Positions 33,752-45,700 of a DNA stretch of 64,000 nucleotides are shown piece by piece. Source of the stretch: Immersiella caudata (Eukaryota > Ascomycota > Sordariomycetes > Sordariales > Lasiosphaeriaceae); assembly GCA_030512335.1 (NCBI GenBank), contig JAULSU010000007.1, positions 1,364,001-1,428,000 on the forward strand, in the 5' to 3' direction. Each line of letters opens with the position of its first letter. Position 1 is the first letter of the stretch. The position numbers and the translations under genes are program-made. A model generated the notes under the pieces. The model worked only from the letters and a program-made list of their open reading frames with translations. It was not told the DNA's origin and did not search any database.

Positions 33752-34508
33752 TGTAAAATATGTATATTAGATGTGTATATAGCCTTATTGTACAATAACA
33801 CGCCATACCCGCTTTAATGTCGGAGATGGGCACGGGAACTCAATTTATCAGTGCCGGGCGATCATTTCCCGGGCGATAGGCTCCAAATACCCCGTGGGGG
33901 GTTAGAGTCCACGACGGCGCCTCCCACGATGTGTCCAAAAATTCGTTTCGTGGGATTTTAACGTCGCTTCTCTTCTCCCTGCGCCATAATGAACGGCATT
34001 CGATGACCGGTGCATGCATTCATTCTCTCTACCTGCGGTAACTCGCAATGGCCCATCGTTGTCGCTCCCTGCTTTGGAAGGCGCTACCGAGCTGGAATGC
34101 TAGCGGTCACTAAAACGGTGAGAAGACAACGTTGAGTTATGACGTCCTTCCTGCCTTGCTCGTCTGATGTATCTGCGCTTGATCTGAGGTTGACACGAAT
34201 GCCAGCGCAGAGAACCTTTTGTCGGTATCACGGCGCACCGGGACTCGTATGACACCCATCACTCGCTTTCAATCATGACAGCTTGATTCTAGTCAGCGCG
34301 ACAACAACCTCGTGGCTTCTGGGGCCATTCGAATCCCACAACACGGCCTGACCTCAAGCTCAAAGGAACAGTAGAGTCCCCGGGGAGTCGCAACTCCAGG
34401 GACCGGTTCCCCTGACACTTGGAGCTCTTCATCAACACCTGCTATAACCGCGTCCAATCTACCGACGTCGTCAATACCAAACCGCCATCACCAAAAACCC
34501 ACGACAAC
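33752..34508. other. Intergenic, nothing recognised
   Basis: A near-direct repeat CCGGGCGAT occurs twice at about 33857-33877. No gene or RNA was identified; the right end is the 5' leader of the next gene. Confidence 0.45.
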
Positions 34509-36417
34509 ATGCGCTTCCCGCCCATCCACACCCGCCGTCCCTCCACCCTAAAACGCCACCTCCTCCCCTCCCTCCTCCTCCTCTTCACCCTCTACCTCCT
34601 CCTGCGCACTCATCCCCCCTCCCCCTCCCCTTCCCATTCTCCCATCCCCCGCCGCCTAGTCACACCCCCCGCCTCCGCCCTCGCCATCGGTACCCACCCC
34701 ATCGACGCCCTCATCCGCACCGCCGAAGCCCACTTCCAATCAACCCTACACACCGAAACTCCCACCCTCGCCTCCGCCGCGGCCACCTACCGCCTAACCC
34801 GCGGACGCCATCCCCCTCCGGGCTTCGACGTCTGGTATCGCTTCGCTACCTCCCACGACGCACTCATCATCGAGTCCTTCTTCGATCAGATCTACCACGA
34901 CCTGGAACCGTTTTGGGGCGTTGACCCAGCGAAGATACGGCGCGATGCGAGCGGGTTTGAGATGAGGATTAGGGTCAGAAAGGGCAAGGCGACGGCGGAG
35001 AGTGATTGGTTTTGGACGAGGATATGGTTGGGGTTGGTGAGGAGCTTGGAGGGGATGTTGCCGGATATGGACGTGGCGGTGAATGCGATGGATGAGCCGA
35101 GGGTTGTGGTGGAGTGGGAGGGGGTGGAGGGGTTGGTGGATGTTGCGAGGGGGAGGGGGAGGGGGAAGGAGAAGGGGAGGGGAGATGTACGGGGGGTTGT
35201 TGGGAGGTTTGAGGGATGGGATGATGGTGGGAAGGCGGTGGGGGTGAAGTGGGAGAATGAGAGTAGGTGGCTTTTTTGTTCTTGCTGTTGGTTTTTGGAG
35301 AAAAGGCGATGGCTGACGTGTGGCAGAGCAGTATTGGAAGATTGCGAGGAGGGGATGTCCGCCGGATAGTCCTGCGAGACAGGCTGAGGTGATTAAGAGC
35401 GTTGACCGGACGCCGGATATCGCCTCTGGTTTTGGGCTTGCGCATATGCGAGGCGGATATGTGGCGAATTACACGCTGAGCACCGATTTTTGTCACCAGC
35501 CGGACCTTCAGGGGTTGAATGGCATCTTTGTCGAGCCCCTTTCGACTTCGGCGACTTCGACGCTGTTTCCGCTATTTGGAGGATCGAAGCTCTCTGTCAA
35601 CAACGATATCTTGCTTCCGGCGCCGATATATTGGAGCGAGGAGGAGAGGTTCATGGGGACCGATGATGATGCGGCACTACCCTGGGACCAGAAATACGAC
35701 ATGGCGATTTGGCGCGGTGTGGCCACGGGTGGTCGCAACAAGAGGACTAACTGGAAAGCCTTTCAGCGTCATCGGTTCGTGGCGATGAACAACAGCACCA
35801 AGCTTATGAGTGCCGAGGAAGGAATGGAAATCCCGGCCAATTTTGCGCTGCCTTCAGAGAGATACCATCTTGGGTCGCAGGAGACGGGCAAACTTGGAGA
35901 GTGGGTTGAGTCCTGGTCGGACGTTAGCTTTACTGATCTCATGTGCAACGAAAAGGTCAACGGCAAGCAGGGAACCTGCGACTACACCTCGCCCCACTTT
36001 GCGCTGGGGGGCAGCATTACCATGGCCGAGCAATTCCAATACAAGTACCTTCCCGATATCGACGGGAACAGCTTTAGCGGACGGTATCTTGGCTTCCTAC
36101 GGTCAACGAGCTTACCTATCAAGGCCACGTTGTGGAAAGAGTGGCACGACAGCAGGCTGATCGCGTGGAAGCATTTTGTACCCATGGACAATCGATATGG
36201 GGATTGGTACGGCATAATGGAGTATTTTCTGGGCTACGGCGACGATCCCGGGAGGGATGAGATCGCGGAGCGGATCGCCATGGCGGGGCGGGAGTGGGCC
36301 AGCAAGGTGCTCAGGCGGGAGGACATGCAGATTTACGTGCTGAGGCTGCTGCTGGAGTATGCGCGGGTAGCGGATGACAGGCGGGAAGACATGGGGTGGG
36401 TGGAAGATTTGCTTTGA
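34509..36417 (+). CDS. GT90 (CAP10-like) glycosyltransferase, type II membrane protein, 614 aa
   Basis: Exons 34509-35262 and 35327-36417 join in frame. The N-terminus has a short basic cytosolic tail and a signal anchor (HLLPSLLLLFTLYLLL, residues ~18-33), followed by a Pro/Ser-rich stem, giving a Golgi type II topology. The C-terminal half carries the CAP10/GT90 features: KYDMAIWRGVATGGRN, HFALGGSITMAEQFQYKYLPDIDGNSFSGRYLGFLRS and HFVPMDNRYGDW. In Cryptococcus, CAP10 is a xylosyltransferase for capsule; in ascomycetes these enzymes are thought to modify glycans or glycolipids. Exon 1 shows the most extreme C-to-G strand switch in the window (about 34890). The ATG used lies 25 nt after a run of upstream leader sequence; no earlier in-frame ATG is needed. 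Confidence 0.9.
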
Positions 36418-37344
36418 GCTGCATTGTTTGTATTTTGGCCTGTTAGATACCTCTGGAGTTCTTCTTTATCATGCTTGGCAACGGATTGGCACTTGTAGAT
36501 GTTTGTTTGGGCTCCGTCAAAAAGGGGCTGCAATGAGGTCACTGCACCGTTTTCGCCAAGACCCGTCCCGAGTTCGGCCGAGAGATCTCAGCATCGTTCC
36601 GCTTGTTCCGTGGCACGAGATCTCCCTCCTGACCGCGACCCTGGACCAAAACCCTGGATGTTAGCAAATCCGCTGTAATCTCTTACCTAACGGTAGATCC
36701 CGTGCTCACCCAGGCACGGCGCGGCGGTGGGCGGGCGTGGCGGGCTGACGCTCTCGGCTGCACGTCGGTGGATAGCGCCGGCTGTTGGCGGCATTGCGCT
36801 AGGTTATCGACAGCTTATCCGGCGAGTCGGGGCTGCTGGACCCAGTCCCTGTTTTTGTGCGCTGCGGGCTTACCTGCCGTTAAGTGAAAGGATTTCCGGC
36901 GCGCGAGGCACTTAACGGCAGGTGACGACGATAGCGAGGTTTCACCATGGTTGTCGATCGCTGGATGGAGGTGGTTATTACGTACGAAGGCGAGCTGCGG
37001 TGTTTTTGGGCTGTTGGTTATTAGAAGGAGAGGGTTGCTGCTCAGCTGGAATTGACTTTTTTTTTTGGTTCCATCTGAGATCGACACTTGACAAGTGCTT
37101 ATCCTTGTCCTCTTGATTGCGCCTCTATTCTGTTTCTTGGCGGAAGCGTCATTGACCGCGGGACGCGATAACAAGATCTATTTATCTTTGCTGTTGTCCC
37201 GGATCTTAATCCTAGGTTTGGTTGAGTAAAGAGGCTCGGGTTAATTGGGTGATCGACGCTACCGCACCCCTTGCGTTAGTTTGCCTACGATAAGCTGCTG
37301 CTGCCCCTCCATCCCTTGGCAGCTGCATTCCTCCCGCCGAGCCC
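36418..37344. other. Intergenic with perfect inverted repeat, upstream of arginase
   Basis: The only clear structure is the 15-bp inverted repeat listed separately. No gene was found. Confidence 0.5.
36872..36923. repeat. Perfect 15-bp inverted repeat, 22-nt spacer
   Basis: ACCTGCCGTTAAGTG at 36872-36886 is matched exactly by its reverse complement at 36909-36923. The pair could form a hairpin or bind a dimeric protein. It is about 420 bp upstream of the arginase start. A related sequence, TTACCTAACGGTAG, occurs about 180 bp to the left. Confidence 0.95.
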
Positions 37345-38539
37345 ATGTCTCCCTCTCTCATCGACGACGACGTCGCCGCTCAGCAACCGGTCAAGAACAA
37401 GTCCGCAATCCCGGTGTCACCTGCGTCGAGCACCGGATCCAAGACGTTTGGAAACATGAATACGTCAATGGTGGAGTCCAAGTTCCTCACCCACCCCGGG
37501 GACCTGGGCGTGGTTGCGGTTGGCTTCTCTGGCGGACAGGTGTGTTTTCCTCGTCCAGGGCTGTGTCTTCAAGAGTTGACAGTGTGACAGTGCAAACCCG
37601 GCGTCGACGCCGCCCCCTCGGCGCTCATCGAGTCCGGCCTCCTCACCCAGCTGCACGAAGAGCTCGGGTACAATCTCCACGGCGATGACACCGTCCACCT
37701 CTACACAGACCTCGTGCCCGAGTCGGACCCACCGCACCGCAACATGAAGAACCCGCGCGCCGTGTCCGCGGTGACGCGGCGCATCGCCGATCAGGTGTAT
37801 TCGCACGCGAAGGAAGGGCGCTTGGTGCTGACGCTCGGCGGGGACCACAGCATCGCGATTGGTACCATTGGTGGCACGGCCAAAGCGATCCGGGAGAGGC
37901 TTGGGCGCGAGATCGCGGTGATTTGGGTGGATGCGCACGCGGATATCAACACGCCCGAGACGAGCGGGAGTGGGAACATCCACGGGATGCCGGTAGCCTT
38001 CCTGACGGGTTTGGCGACGGAGGAGAACGAGGACTTTTTCGGGTGGCTGAAGACAGACAATCTGATCAGCGTGAAGAAGCTGGTATACATTGGGCTGCGG
38101 GATGTTGATCCGGGAGAGAAGCGCATCCTGAGGGAGAACGGGATCAAGGCGTTCAGCATGTTTGACATTGACAGGTGTGTCGTCTCTGGCTCTGTTGGGG
38201 TTTTTGATACTGATGGACGGGTGTAGACATGGTATTGGCCGCGTCATGGAGATGGCGCTCGCTCACATCGGCAGCGACACGCCCATCCACCTGTCGTTCG
38301 ACGTCGATGCGCTTGACCCCATGTGGGCACCATCCACTGGCACGCCGGTCCGCGGCGGGTTGACGCTGCGCGAGGGAGACTACATCTGCGAGTGCGTGCA
38401 CGAGACAGGCAGTCTGGTTGCTGTCGACCTCGTCGAAGTCAACCCGAGCCTGGCGCCCGCAAACGACATCGGCGCACACGAGACTGTTAGGGCGGGCTGC
38501 TCGCTGGTTCGATGCTCACTCGGCGAGAGCCTCCTCTGA
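37345..38539 (+). CDS. aga: Arginase, 363 aa
   Basis: Exons 37345-37539, 37591-38174 and 38227-38539 join in frame (1092 nt). The enzyme hydrolyses arginine to ornithine and urea in the cytosol, the first step of arginine catabolism. The binuclear manganese site is complete: His in GGDHS, Asp/His/Asp in DAHADINT, and two Asp in SFDVDALDP. The C-terminal DLVEVNP motif is present. The first ~40 residues precede the usual start of the catalytic fold, and Met38 and Met42 lie in the extension. Initiation there would give a protein about 4 kDa shorter. In Neurospora the arginase gene is known to yield 36- and 41-kDa forms, which matches this layout. Confidence 0.96.
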
Positions 38540-39701
38540 GGCACCGACTTTCCTGGCTTGTTCGGGCGTGATGGGCGACTAGACTGATGGATACCTACAC
38601 AGTATGGGACGACAGGACCGCAATGGCTTGGCGAGCGAAGCTCCACAAGTTTGGAGATCCATGGCTGGCTGGCATTAGATGGATATGGTTTTGCCTCACG
38701 GGCACGGTCGTCATGTTCCACGGCCAATTTGAGAGACGGGACGAGGAGAATGTAATTGTTACTGCCAACGTTTGCATGTGCAACGGTGAGGTCCCATCGA
38801 TGAAAGGGCATTGTGCAGCTGCCCGTCTTGGGTTGGCCCGTCGGGACCCCTGCTCCAGCCTCCCGCTGCAGTCTTGGCAGGGACCCCAACCACCCAGTGA
38901 ACGCGCTCCCCCGCCAACCCCGCGTCGACGCCGACAGCCCCGGAACCTCGAGGGAAAAAAGGGACAACTCATCATACGTGCGTCATCCACTCTCTGAACA
39001 ACTCAGCATCGATCGTGGAGTTGAGACCCAATCGTGCCCGACCAATCCGCGACTGTTGGTGATAATCCAGTTCGCAATCCCTCGTTCCCCGCGGCCAGCG
39101 ACGTCGTTCGCGCAAGGTCTTATCGATCGCGAGCGCCGTGGTGACTATCGCCGATAAGAAATCGCGAACAATAAGCGCCCTCGACGCCAACGCGGCGCAA
39201 CCCTTCCATCTCGACTCCTCACCACTCCTTCACCATCACCGGACCCGACTGATCGACCCGCAAGCGCATTCATCTCGTCGCTGTCACCACTGACCGCAAA
39301 ACCGCAAATTCGCACCACTCGGCGCAAACCCGACGACTCCACCAGTGCGGAGATCCGACTTCGCTGGGCCCCGGACAGCTCCCGTCTGCCGCGCAGCGGA
39401 CCGTCGCGGCCCAATTGCTAACGGCTTGCTCCACCACAACGTGGCATCGAATCCATAATAGCTCCGCCGCAGAAGTCATTTGAAGAGTCACAAGGCTAGG
39501 CGTTCGGCTGCGCGCGACAAAGTCTACGCTTTAAATACCGCTCTCGCAACAGGTCGCTTGCGACAGCATCCACCATCCACGAACCGCGCGTGTCCAACAC
39601 CAGCAATTGAGCACATCTTGCGCAGCAGTTCTCCGAATTGACGGGCGCACCGTGTGGGTCCCACACGTCATTACAAACAATCCTCGCTGTCGACAGCCGC
39701 G
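38540..39701. other. Intergenic, nothing recognised
   Basis: No coding frame or RNA gene is convincing. The right half is probably the promoter and leader of the membrane protein gene at 39702. Confidence 0.45.
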
Positions 39702-40330
39702 ATGGCTTCCTCTACAGTAACGAGCGGCTCGCTCGTCTACGAGCGCCGCGTGGAACGGATACACAAATACCATTGGCCCGCGCTCCAGCTCAATTTCTGG
39801 ATGCTGATCATGCTCATCTCCGCATGCTGCATCATCGGCGTCTTTGCGACATTCATCGAGATCCAAAAGGTCCTACTGCTTCCAGTGCCATGGTGCGTTT
39901 CTACTCACCCCATCCACAACCAACCCCAACTAACCGCGTCTTGAACAGGTACTTCCCATATTACATCACCGTCTCTGCCCTCGTCGTCGCATTCATCCTC
40001 CTTCTCCTCTGGCTCATCTATCAGCGCCGTCTGCTCCCGTCCATCGTCATGATAGGCGGCTTCATCCTCTTCATCCTCTGGATAGTCGGCCTCATCGTCA
40101 TATCGGTACAACTCTGGGGGCCGTCGGGTTCTGTCAGCTCAAATTGTAACCTGTTTGTGTTTGGCGCAAATCCACAACCAACAGGGCAGACGGTGCAGAC
40201 GTTGGCTTGGCTGGAGCAACGGAGTATCTGCCAGAGCTGGCAGGCTGTTTTTGCGTTTGGTATGGTGGGGGCGATATTTTTGCTGTGGATTATGGTGATG
40301 GCTTATCAGGTCTTTATTGGAGATGCATGA
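39702..40330 (+). CDS. Four-TM (MARVEL-like) membrane protein, 190 aa
   Basis: Exons 39702-39892 and 39949-40330 join in frame. Four hydrophobic segments are visible: about residues 28-52 (FWMLIMLISACCIIGVF), 66-85 (YYITVSALVVAFILLLLWL), 92-116 (IVMIGGFILFILWIVGLIVI) and 157-182 (FAFGMVGAIFLLWIMVMAYQVF). The loop between TM3 and TM4 has two cysteines (NCN and ICQ) that could form a disulfide. The topology and size resemble fungal MARVEL-type proteins of the plasma membrane, but no diagnostic motif fixes the family. The second exon changes from C-rich to G-rich near 40110. Confidence 0.82.
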
Positions 40331-41463
40331 CCGAGAAGGGTTGAACGGTTGGAGTAGAGAGATGGGTTTGGTTTCTTGGGTACATATTTGGTGTGGGGGT
40401 TTTGAGCTTGAAAGAGCCCGACTGGTTCAGTTGGCGGTTTTATATTGCAGCGGGTTGGATTTGGGTGCATAGATGGGCGGCGTTCAAGAGCATAAAGGCA
40501 GGGTGACTGCGGGCCAGCGTTTGGTTGATTTTGTTTAATATCAGAGTTGGTTGGCGGGTGTATCATAGGGGATGTTTGGTATCTTGGAAGTACGGAGCGG
40601 ACAGACTCTCCCGCGAGGAGTTGGATACAGATGGTGGATGAAGTCTGGTTCTATTCACCAGGCCGAAACATTCGATGGTAGATACGTCAGAGGAATCAAA
40701 GGACTCTTACAGTTTGTGAAACATCGAGTGCCATTGCTCCAGTTCGGTGTGAGGGACTCCCATCAATAAAGGTTACGGCTACCTGCATGGCTGTCGTGCA
40801 GTCACCCAGAGGTCATCAAAGGCTTCGGTGTTTGGAATACCTACCTATTGCTCAAAATTCTGTGGCGAACTACCCGCTACCTTATTTAACGCGAAAACGC
40901 CACGGCTAGTGTCAAGAAACAAACGCTGTTTTTTCAAAATGGAGGATTGTAACGCCATTTTTGATATCACTTGTTGATATCCGTACTGGGGCTCCAGGGT
41001 AAGTGATACCTGATGGAAGGCTTGAGACTCGGAGATAAGAGCACCAGGATCAATATCCTGCCGGCCAACCCCTGAAAGTGGCTTTTGGTTGTTACTGGAA
41101 TGACATTCCTTCTGGCCTGGACAGCAGCAGGCAGCAGAGCACCATGGGACGCACCATGGGACGCGCCAAGCAAGCGAGGCGCGGTCCGTCGCTCCTCCGT
41201 CAGCATTCAATGTCCGAGCTTAACTCCGGTGGAACCCTTATATCAAACCTCCCGGCCTTCAAGCTCTTTTGTAGATTTCCCCATTCCCTGAATCGACTTA
41301 GACTCTGATACGGCCGCCAAGAACCACTTATAGCCTCATATTGCAGTATCGACCTCAATCTCAACACCACTCACACAACGAGTCAGCACCAACCCTTCTC
41401 CATCGTGTCTTCCTCCTAACCTCCATAGATCCGAATTGCAAACTTCAAATTGGACGCCCCAAA
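40331..41463. other. Intergenic, nothing recognised
   Basis: A 13-bp direct repeat (CACCATGGGACGC, about 41140-41163) is the only local structure noticed. No gene is supported. Confidence 0.45.
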
Positions 41464-41835
41464 ATGGCGCCTTCTCCCCTCTACCTGGCCGCCCACGCCT
41501 TCGCCACCATCTTCATAGGCTTCGGCATCAACGCCATCCTCAACCCCACCAACGCCCTCACCTTCTTCGAATGGGCACCCCCCTCCTCTCCCTCTGACGC
41601 ACAACTCGTCAACAGCCTCCTGGCCGTCTACGGCGTGCGTGACATCTTTATGGGGCTGGCCATCTACGCGTCTGCCTGGTGCGGAACGAAGAAGTCGCTG
41701 GGCTGGACGTTGATCGCGGCGAGCGCGGTTGCGGCCGCGGATGGGTATGTCTGCTATGGGTACGGAAAGGGAGAGTGGAATCATTGGGGGTACGCGCCTG
41801 TGATTACTGTTGTGGGTGGGTTGTTGGCGCTTTGA
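41464..41835 (+). CDS. DUF4267-like four-TM membrane protein, 123 aa
   Basis: A single-exon small membrane protein with hydrophobic segments at about residues 4-26, 46-65, 76-92 and 105-122. The sequence pattern (AHAFATIFIGFGINAIL, YGVRDIFMGLAIY near the middle, a Gly/Ala-rich C-terminus) is that of the fungal DUF4267 family, whose function is unknown. The start ATG is preceded by an A-rich context (AAA ATG). The gene stands alone between long intergenic stretches. Its codon choice changes from C-ending to G/T-ending codons in the second half. Confidence 0.82.
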   Translation: MAPSPLYLAAHAFATIFIGFGINAILNPTNALTFFEWAPPSSPSDAQLVNSLLAVYGVRDIFMGLAIYASAWCGTKKSLGWTLIAASAVAAADGYVCYGYGKGEWNHWGYAPVITVVGGLLAL

Positions 41836-42778
41836 TTTGACTATTGTTGAAAGTGCAATGGAGGTGGTATCTGGGTTCAGGGCAATTCAAAAGCTGAGCT
41901 TGGAATAAAATATTCAACTTTTTGTTCATTGGGTTGTGCCGCGTTGTGAGATGGAGTTTTGTGGTAAGTTGGTGCTGGGATAGTGATGGGTTTGAATGAG
42001 ATGTTGACTGGAGATGGTGCTGGTGAAGGTTTGGTGTTGAATGTTGCGGCAGGTTAGCGTTGCTTGATCAGTGGATGTGAAGGAAGCGACGAGATGAATC
42101 ACTCGAGGGCCGAAGTGGAGCTCGAGATCTCCGTCTCCGTCTCCTGGGATGGAAACTGAGGGCTAAGCTTTCGTTCCATCTCTGTCAGTGGCTGCTCACG
42201 GCAAGACATCTCATTTTTAGTGCAAACCTTGCCGCTCTGTGGGTACTCTTTTCTGCTGATATCACAAGCCACCAATGTTAGCCAAATGATGCGTCGCAAC
42301 TTTACGCGCTGGGAAACTCAAAATGCTCGTTCTTGGTTTCGGAAGAGATGGCTGGAAGTGGTAATTTTGTTTTTGCTATCGGTTTCCCGTCTGTTTGCTC
42401 TTGCGCCGAGAAAAAATATCCTGGACTTCCCCTGCGTCAGCATCGAAACGGCTTGGGTCTATTTGCAGGGATCGCCCTCGCGTACCGCTGTCGTAGCAAC
42501 GGGGCAAGGGTTCTGACGAACCTGATGGTGGGGCGCACGGGGCAGAACACGGTCACGACCTCGAATTTGGGCCTGTCCCGCTAGCTGAAGGGCTCCAAGC
42601 GCATTCATGGTTGCGACTGCCTACATTTACCCTCTTGACCAGCACCAAAAACAATTCTATCGCGTTAACAGACGCTATTCCGGTCTTCGTTGTCTTGCCC
42701 GGCGGACCATGAGGCCGTGACGTGTGCTTGAGTTCCTGCGTCTCGCTTCTCGCCTGGACCCCGCGACCAACCGCGCCG
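41836..42778. other. Intergenic, ApsB/Mto1 5' region
   Basis: No gene was recognised. The right end must hold the promoter and leader of the following long gene. Confidence 0.45.
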
Positions 42779-45700
42779 ATGGATGAGGACGAGAGTCTCA
42801 GAGGGAGCCTCAAAGAGAGCCACCAGAACAGCCCCGATTCGCGCCCTTCAACTGCACACAGGGTAACTGGCAACAATAACCCCGATTTAGAACGAAAGCT
42901 AGGCTCCCCGTTCAAGGAGAACCTCGACTCTCGACGAACGCCGTCGACCGTATCGAATGCGACAAGCCTGAAGGCTGAGAATATCCCCCCTCTCCACCCG
43001 CCCGCAAACCTCCTCCCTGTTCTCGAAACCAGCTTCATCGACGGCCCCAGCATCGAGCTCAGGCACTCCGACTCCCAAGCCGAGATCGCTGTGCGGCAGC
43101 ACCTGCAAGATATCGAGTCGAGCTTTTCAGCGCCCCTTTCGCCCATCCCTGCTTCTAATAATGGCATCGATGATACTTACCTCTTCGACTCGCCTTCCAA
43201 AAGGCCCATAGCCAGGCCGGCATCGCGTCCGCTGCCTGCGCACACCACTCTCGCCGACGTGAGCGAATCCACTGAAGAGTCTCAGTTCCTCCCAACACAA
43301 AACCCGACGCATTCCGTCTCGACAGACGAAACCGATGCTTCCCAACTGCGAGAAAATGGCTACGACCAGAGCGCCGCGAGCACCGGCAACGGTACATCAC
43401 AGCTGGAAGCCTTCTCGTCGTCTCCGACTGCCGCGGCAACTGCTAGAACCATTTCCCGGGCCGTGTCGCAGGCGAGCGCAGGTCTGTTGCAGCAAACAGA
43501 GGAGGACTACAGCCATGATGCCCGTCGGGATATGTCGGATTACTCGAGCCATGACCAGGCAGGGACGGACTCGGAGCATGCTCAGTCACAAGGGCCGCCT
43601 ACCAGTGGCTCGGGGCGTCTCCGGCATATGAGTTCGGAGCAGAGCCTTCATCGGACATCCCTTGACGCAGGACACACGCCAGGACAATCGCTCAAGGTCG
43701 CCAAGCAGCGTTCCAAGTACCTGCGTAGCCGAAATGCCAGCCAGCGTTCCTCGATCTCCTCGCTTGCCACCGACCCCGAGAGCGACGTGACGGTGGGTCT
43801 TGGGACCGATTACGCACTGCAATCTGGCGGTGCGACCCCCTCGCTAGGCATGCCGCGAAGCCTGAGCAATATCCTGTCGCGGTCGATCAGCATGGGCAGC
43901 ATGGCGAGCGGGATCGAAGATTTGCACGACAACTCGGGACCTGCGTTCGGTCACCTCGAGACGCTGGAGGAGGTCGCGTCGCCGCAACGACCAAGACGCG
44001 GACAGCGAGACGAGGACCTTCTCAAGACCCCGAAAGCGAAGCGCAACTCTGCAGCCCTGGCAGCGCCAACCGACACGGTCATCGCACGCCATGTTCGCGA
44101 TGTCCATGTGCCGGAGTCCCTGGCAAGGGAATACAAGACAAAGGGGGGGCTTGTAACGCCGCGGAAACCCGTCGACTTTAACGCGGGCGGCCTGGGTGCC
44201 TCAGTGGCTACGAGCAAACAGGGCGGGAGAAGCTTGACCCTGAAGGAGCAGAGCAGTACAATCGAGCGGCTCAGCAAGGAGAACTTTGACCTGAAGCTCA
44301 AAGTCATGTTCCTGAGCGACCGCCTTGACAAACTTTCTGAGGAAGGAATTAAGGAGATGATCTCGGAAAATGTCGAGCTCAAGACGGGTCTGGCAGTGCT
44401 TCAGCGGGACAATAAGGTTCTGCGACGGCGTGTCAAGGAGCTGGAAAAACAACTGAAGGACGAGGACCAACGGCCTGGGACGGCCAGGAGTATCCTGTCG
44501 GACGACACCCAGAGCGCTGCCTACGACCAAGAAGCGCAGGAGCGTGAAGAGGAGATTATGTATCTCAGGGAGCAAGTGGAGGAATATATGACTGAGATTG
44601 AAAGGCTCAGGAACGAGAGCATGAAGCAGGAGGCCGAAAAGCGGCGCATGGCCGATGTTGTCCGAAGTCTCGGCGAGCGCGCAGGAGAACGTATGGGGGA
44701 GAATCTCGGTCGCCAAGAGGAGGCCGATGTCTGGAAAGACCTTCTTGAACAAGAGACGGCCAGGAGAGAGCAGGGTGACGAGGATAACCGCCGTCTCAGG
44801 GACGAGATCTTCCGTCTGAAGCAAGAACTGTCTTCTCAGTCGGCCGGGGGCGCATTGCACCACACAACTAACATCTATAACATTACCAAGAAGCAGCGGG
44901 ACCTGCAGATGTCTCCAACACGCTCTGCTACCGGATTCTCGAACGACATGGACCTGACTGGAAACTTGAGCGCTGGTAGTACCCTGGTCGATGAGCTCAG
45001 GCGAGAGAGCGAGCAACTCCGCCACGAGAACGCCGAACTCCGCCGTGAAGTAGGCGCGCAGACATCGATGCTGACGTCGAGGAACCGGGAGAAGGAGAGG
45101 CTGTATCAAGAGATTGAGGACCTCAAGATGGCACAGCGCCGTGGCGGCCCGGCACCTTCGACGATCGATAGCATTCTGGAACGGTCGGCCTCTCGAGCCG
45201 GAGCCCACGAGCGGTCCAGGTCGCAAGCAAGTGGCGGGACGCGCGTGGCGGCCACCACGGTCGAGGACCCAGACCGAGAAGAGCTGGAGAATAAGATGGC
45301 CGAACTACGCGACAAGAACAACGAGCTCAAGTTGCAGAATCAGGAGCTCCAGCGTGAACTAGAGACCTGCATGGAGGACTTTGAGACAGCTGTCGAGGCG
45401 AAACGACAAACGGAGGAGCTGGTGGCGGCGCTACAAGAGGACATCGACACTGCCATGAACGACCTGATGGCATTACAAGCGGAAAGAGATGAGGCCCTGC
45501 AGGAACACGCAAACCTGGAGAACGAATTCGAGGCTTTGCGTAAGGAAGCACAAGAGGAGATCGATGCGTTGGAAGGGGAAGCGGACCAGCGGAATGGGGA
45601 GATTGAGCGACTCCAGCTCGAGCTGAACGATCGAACCGAGAACTTTGATGCCTTGCAGGAAGAGATGCGCAAGATGAGCGACGCGCTCGTTCGGCTTGAG

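Noticed and set aside
37465..38247. A 260-codon minus-strand frame across the arginase gene.
   Set aside because: It runs through arginase introns and exons alike; the plus strand carries all metal-binding motifs.
44201..45226. A 341-codon minus-strand frame in the same gene.
   Set aside because: Same reason: complementary shadow of charged coiled-coil codons.
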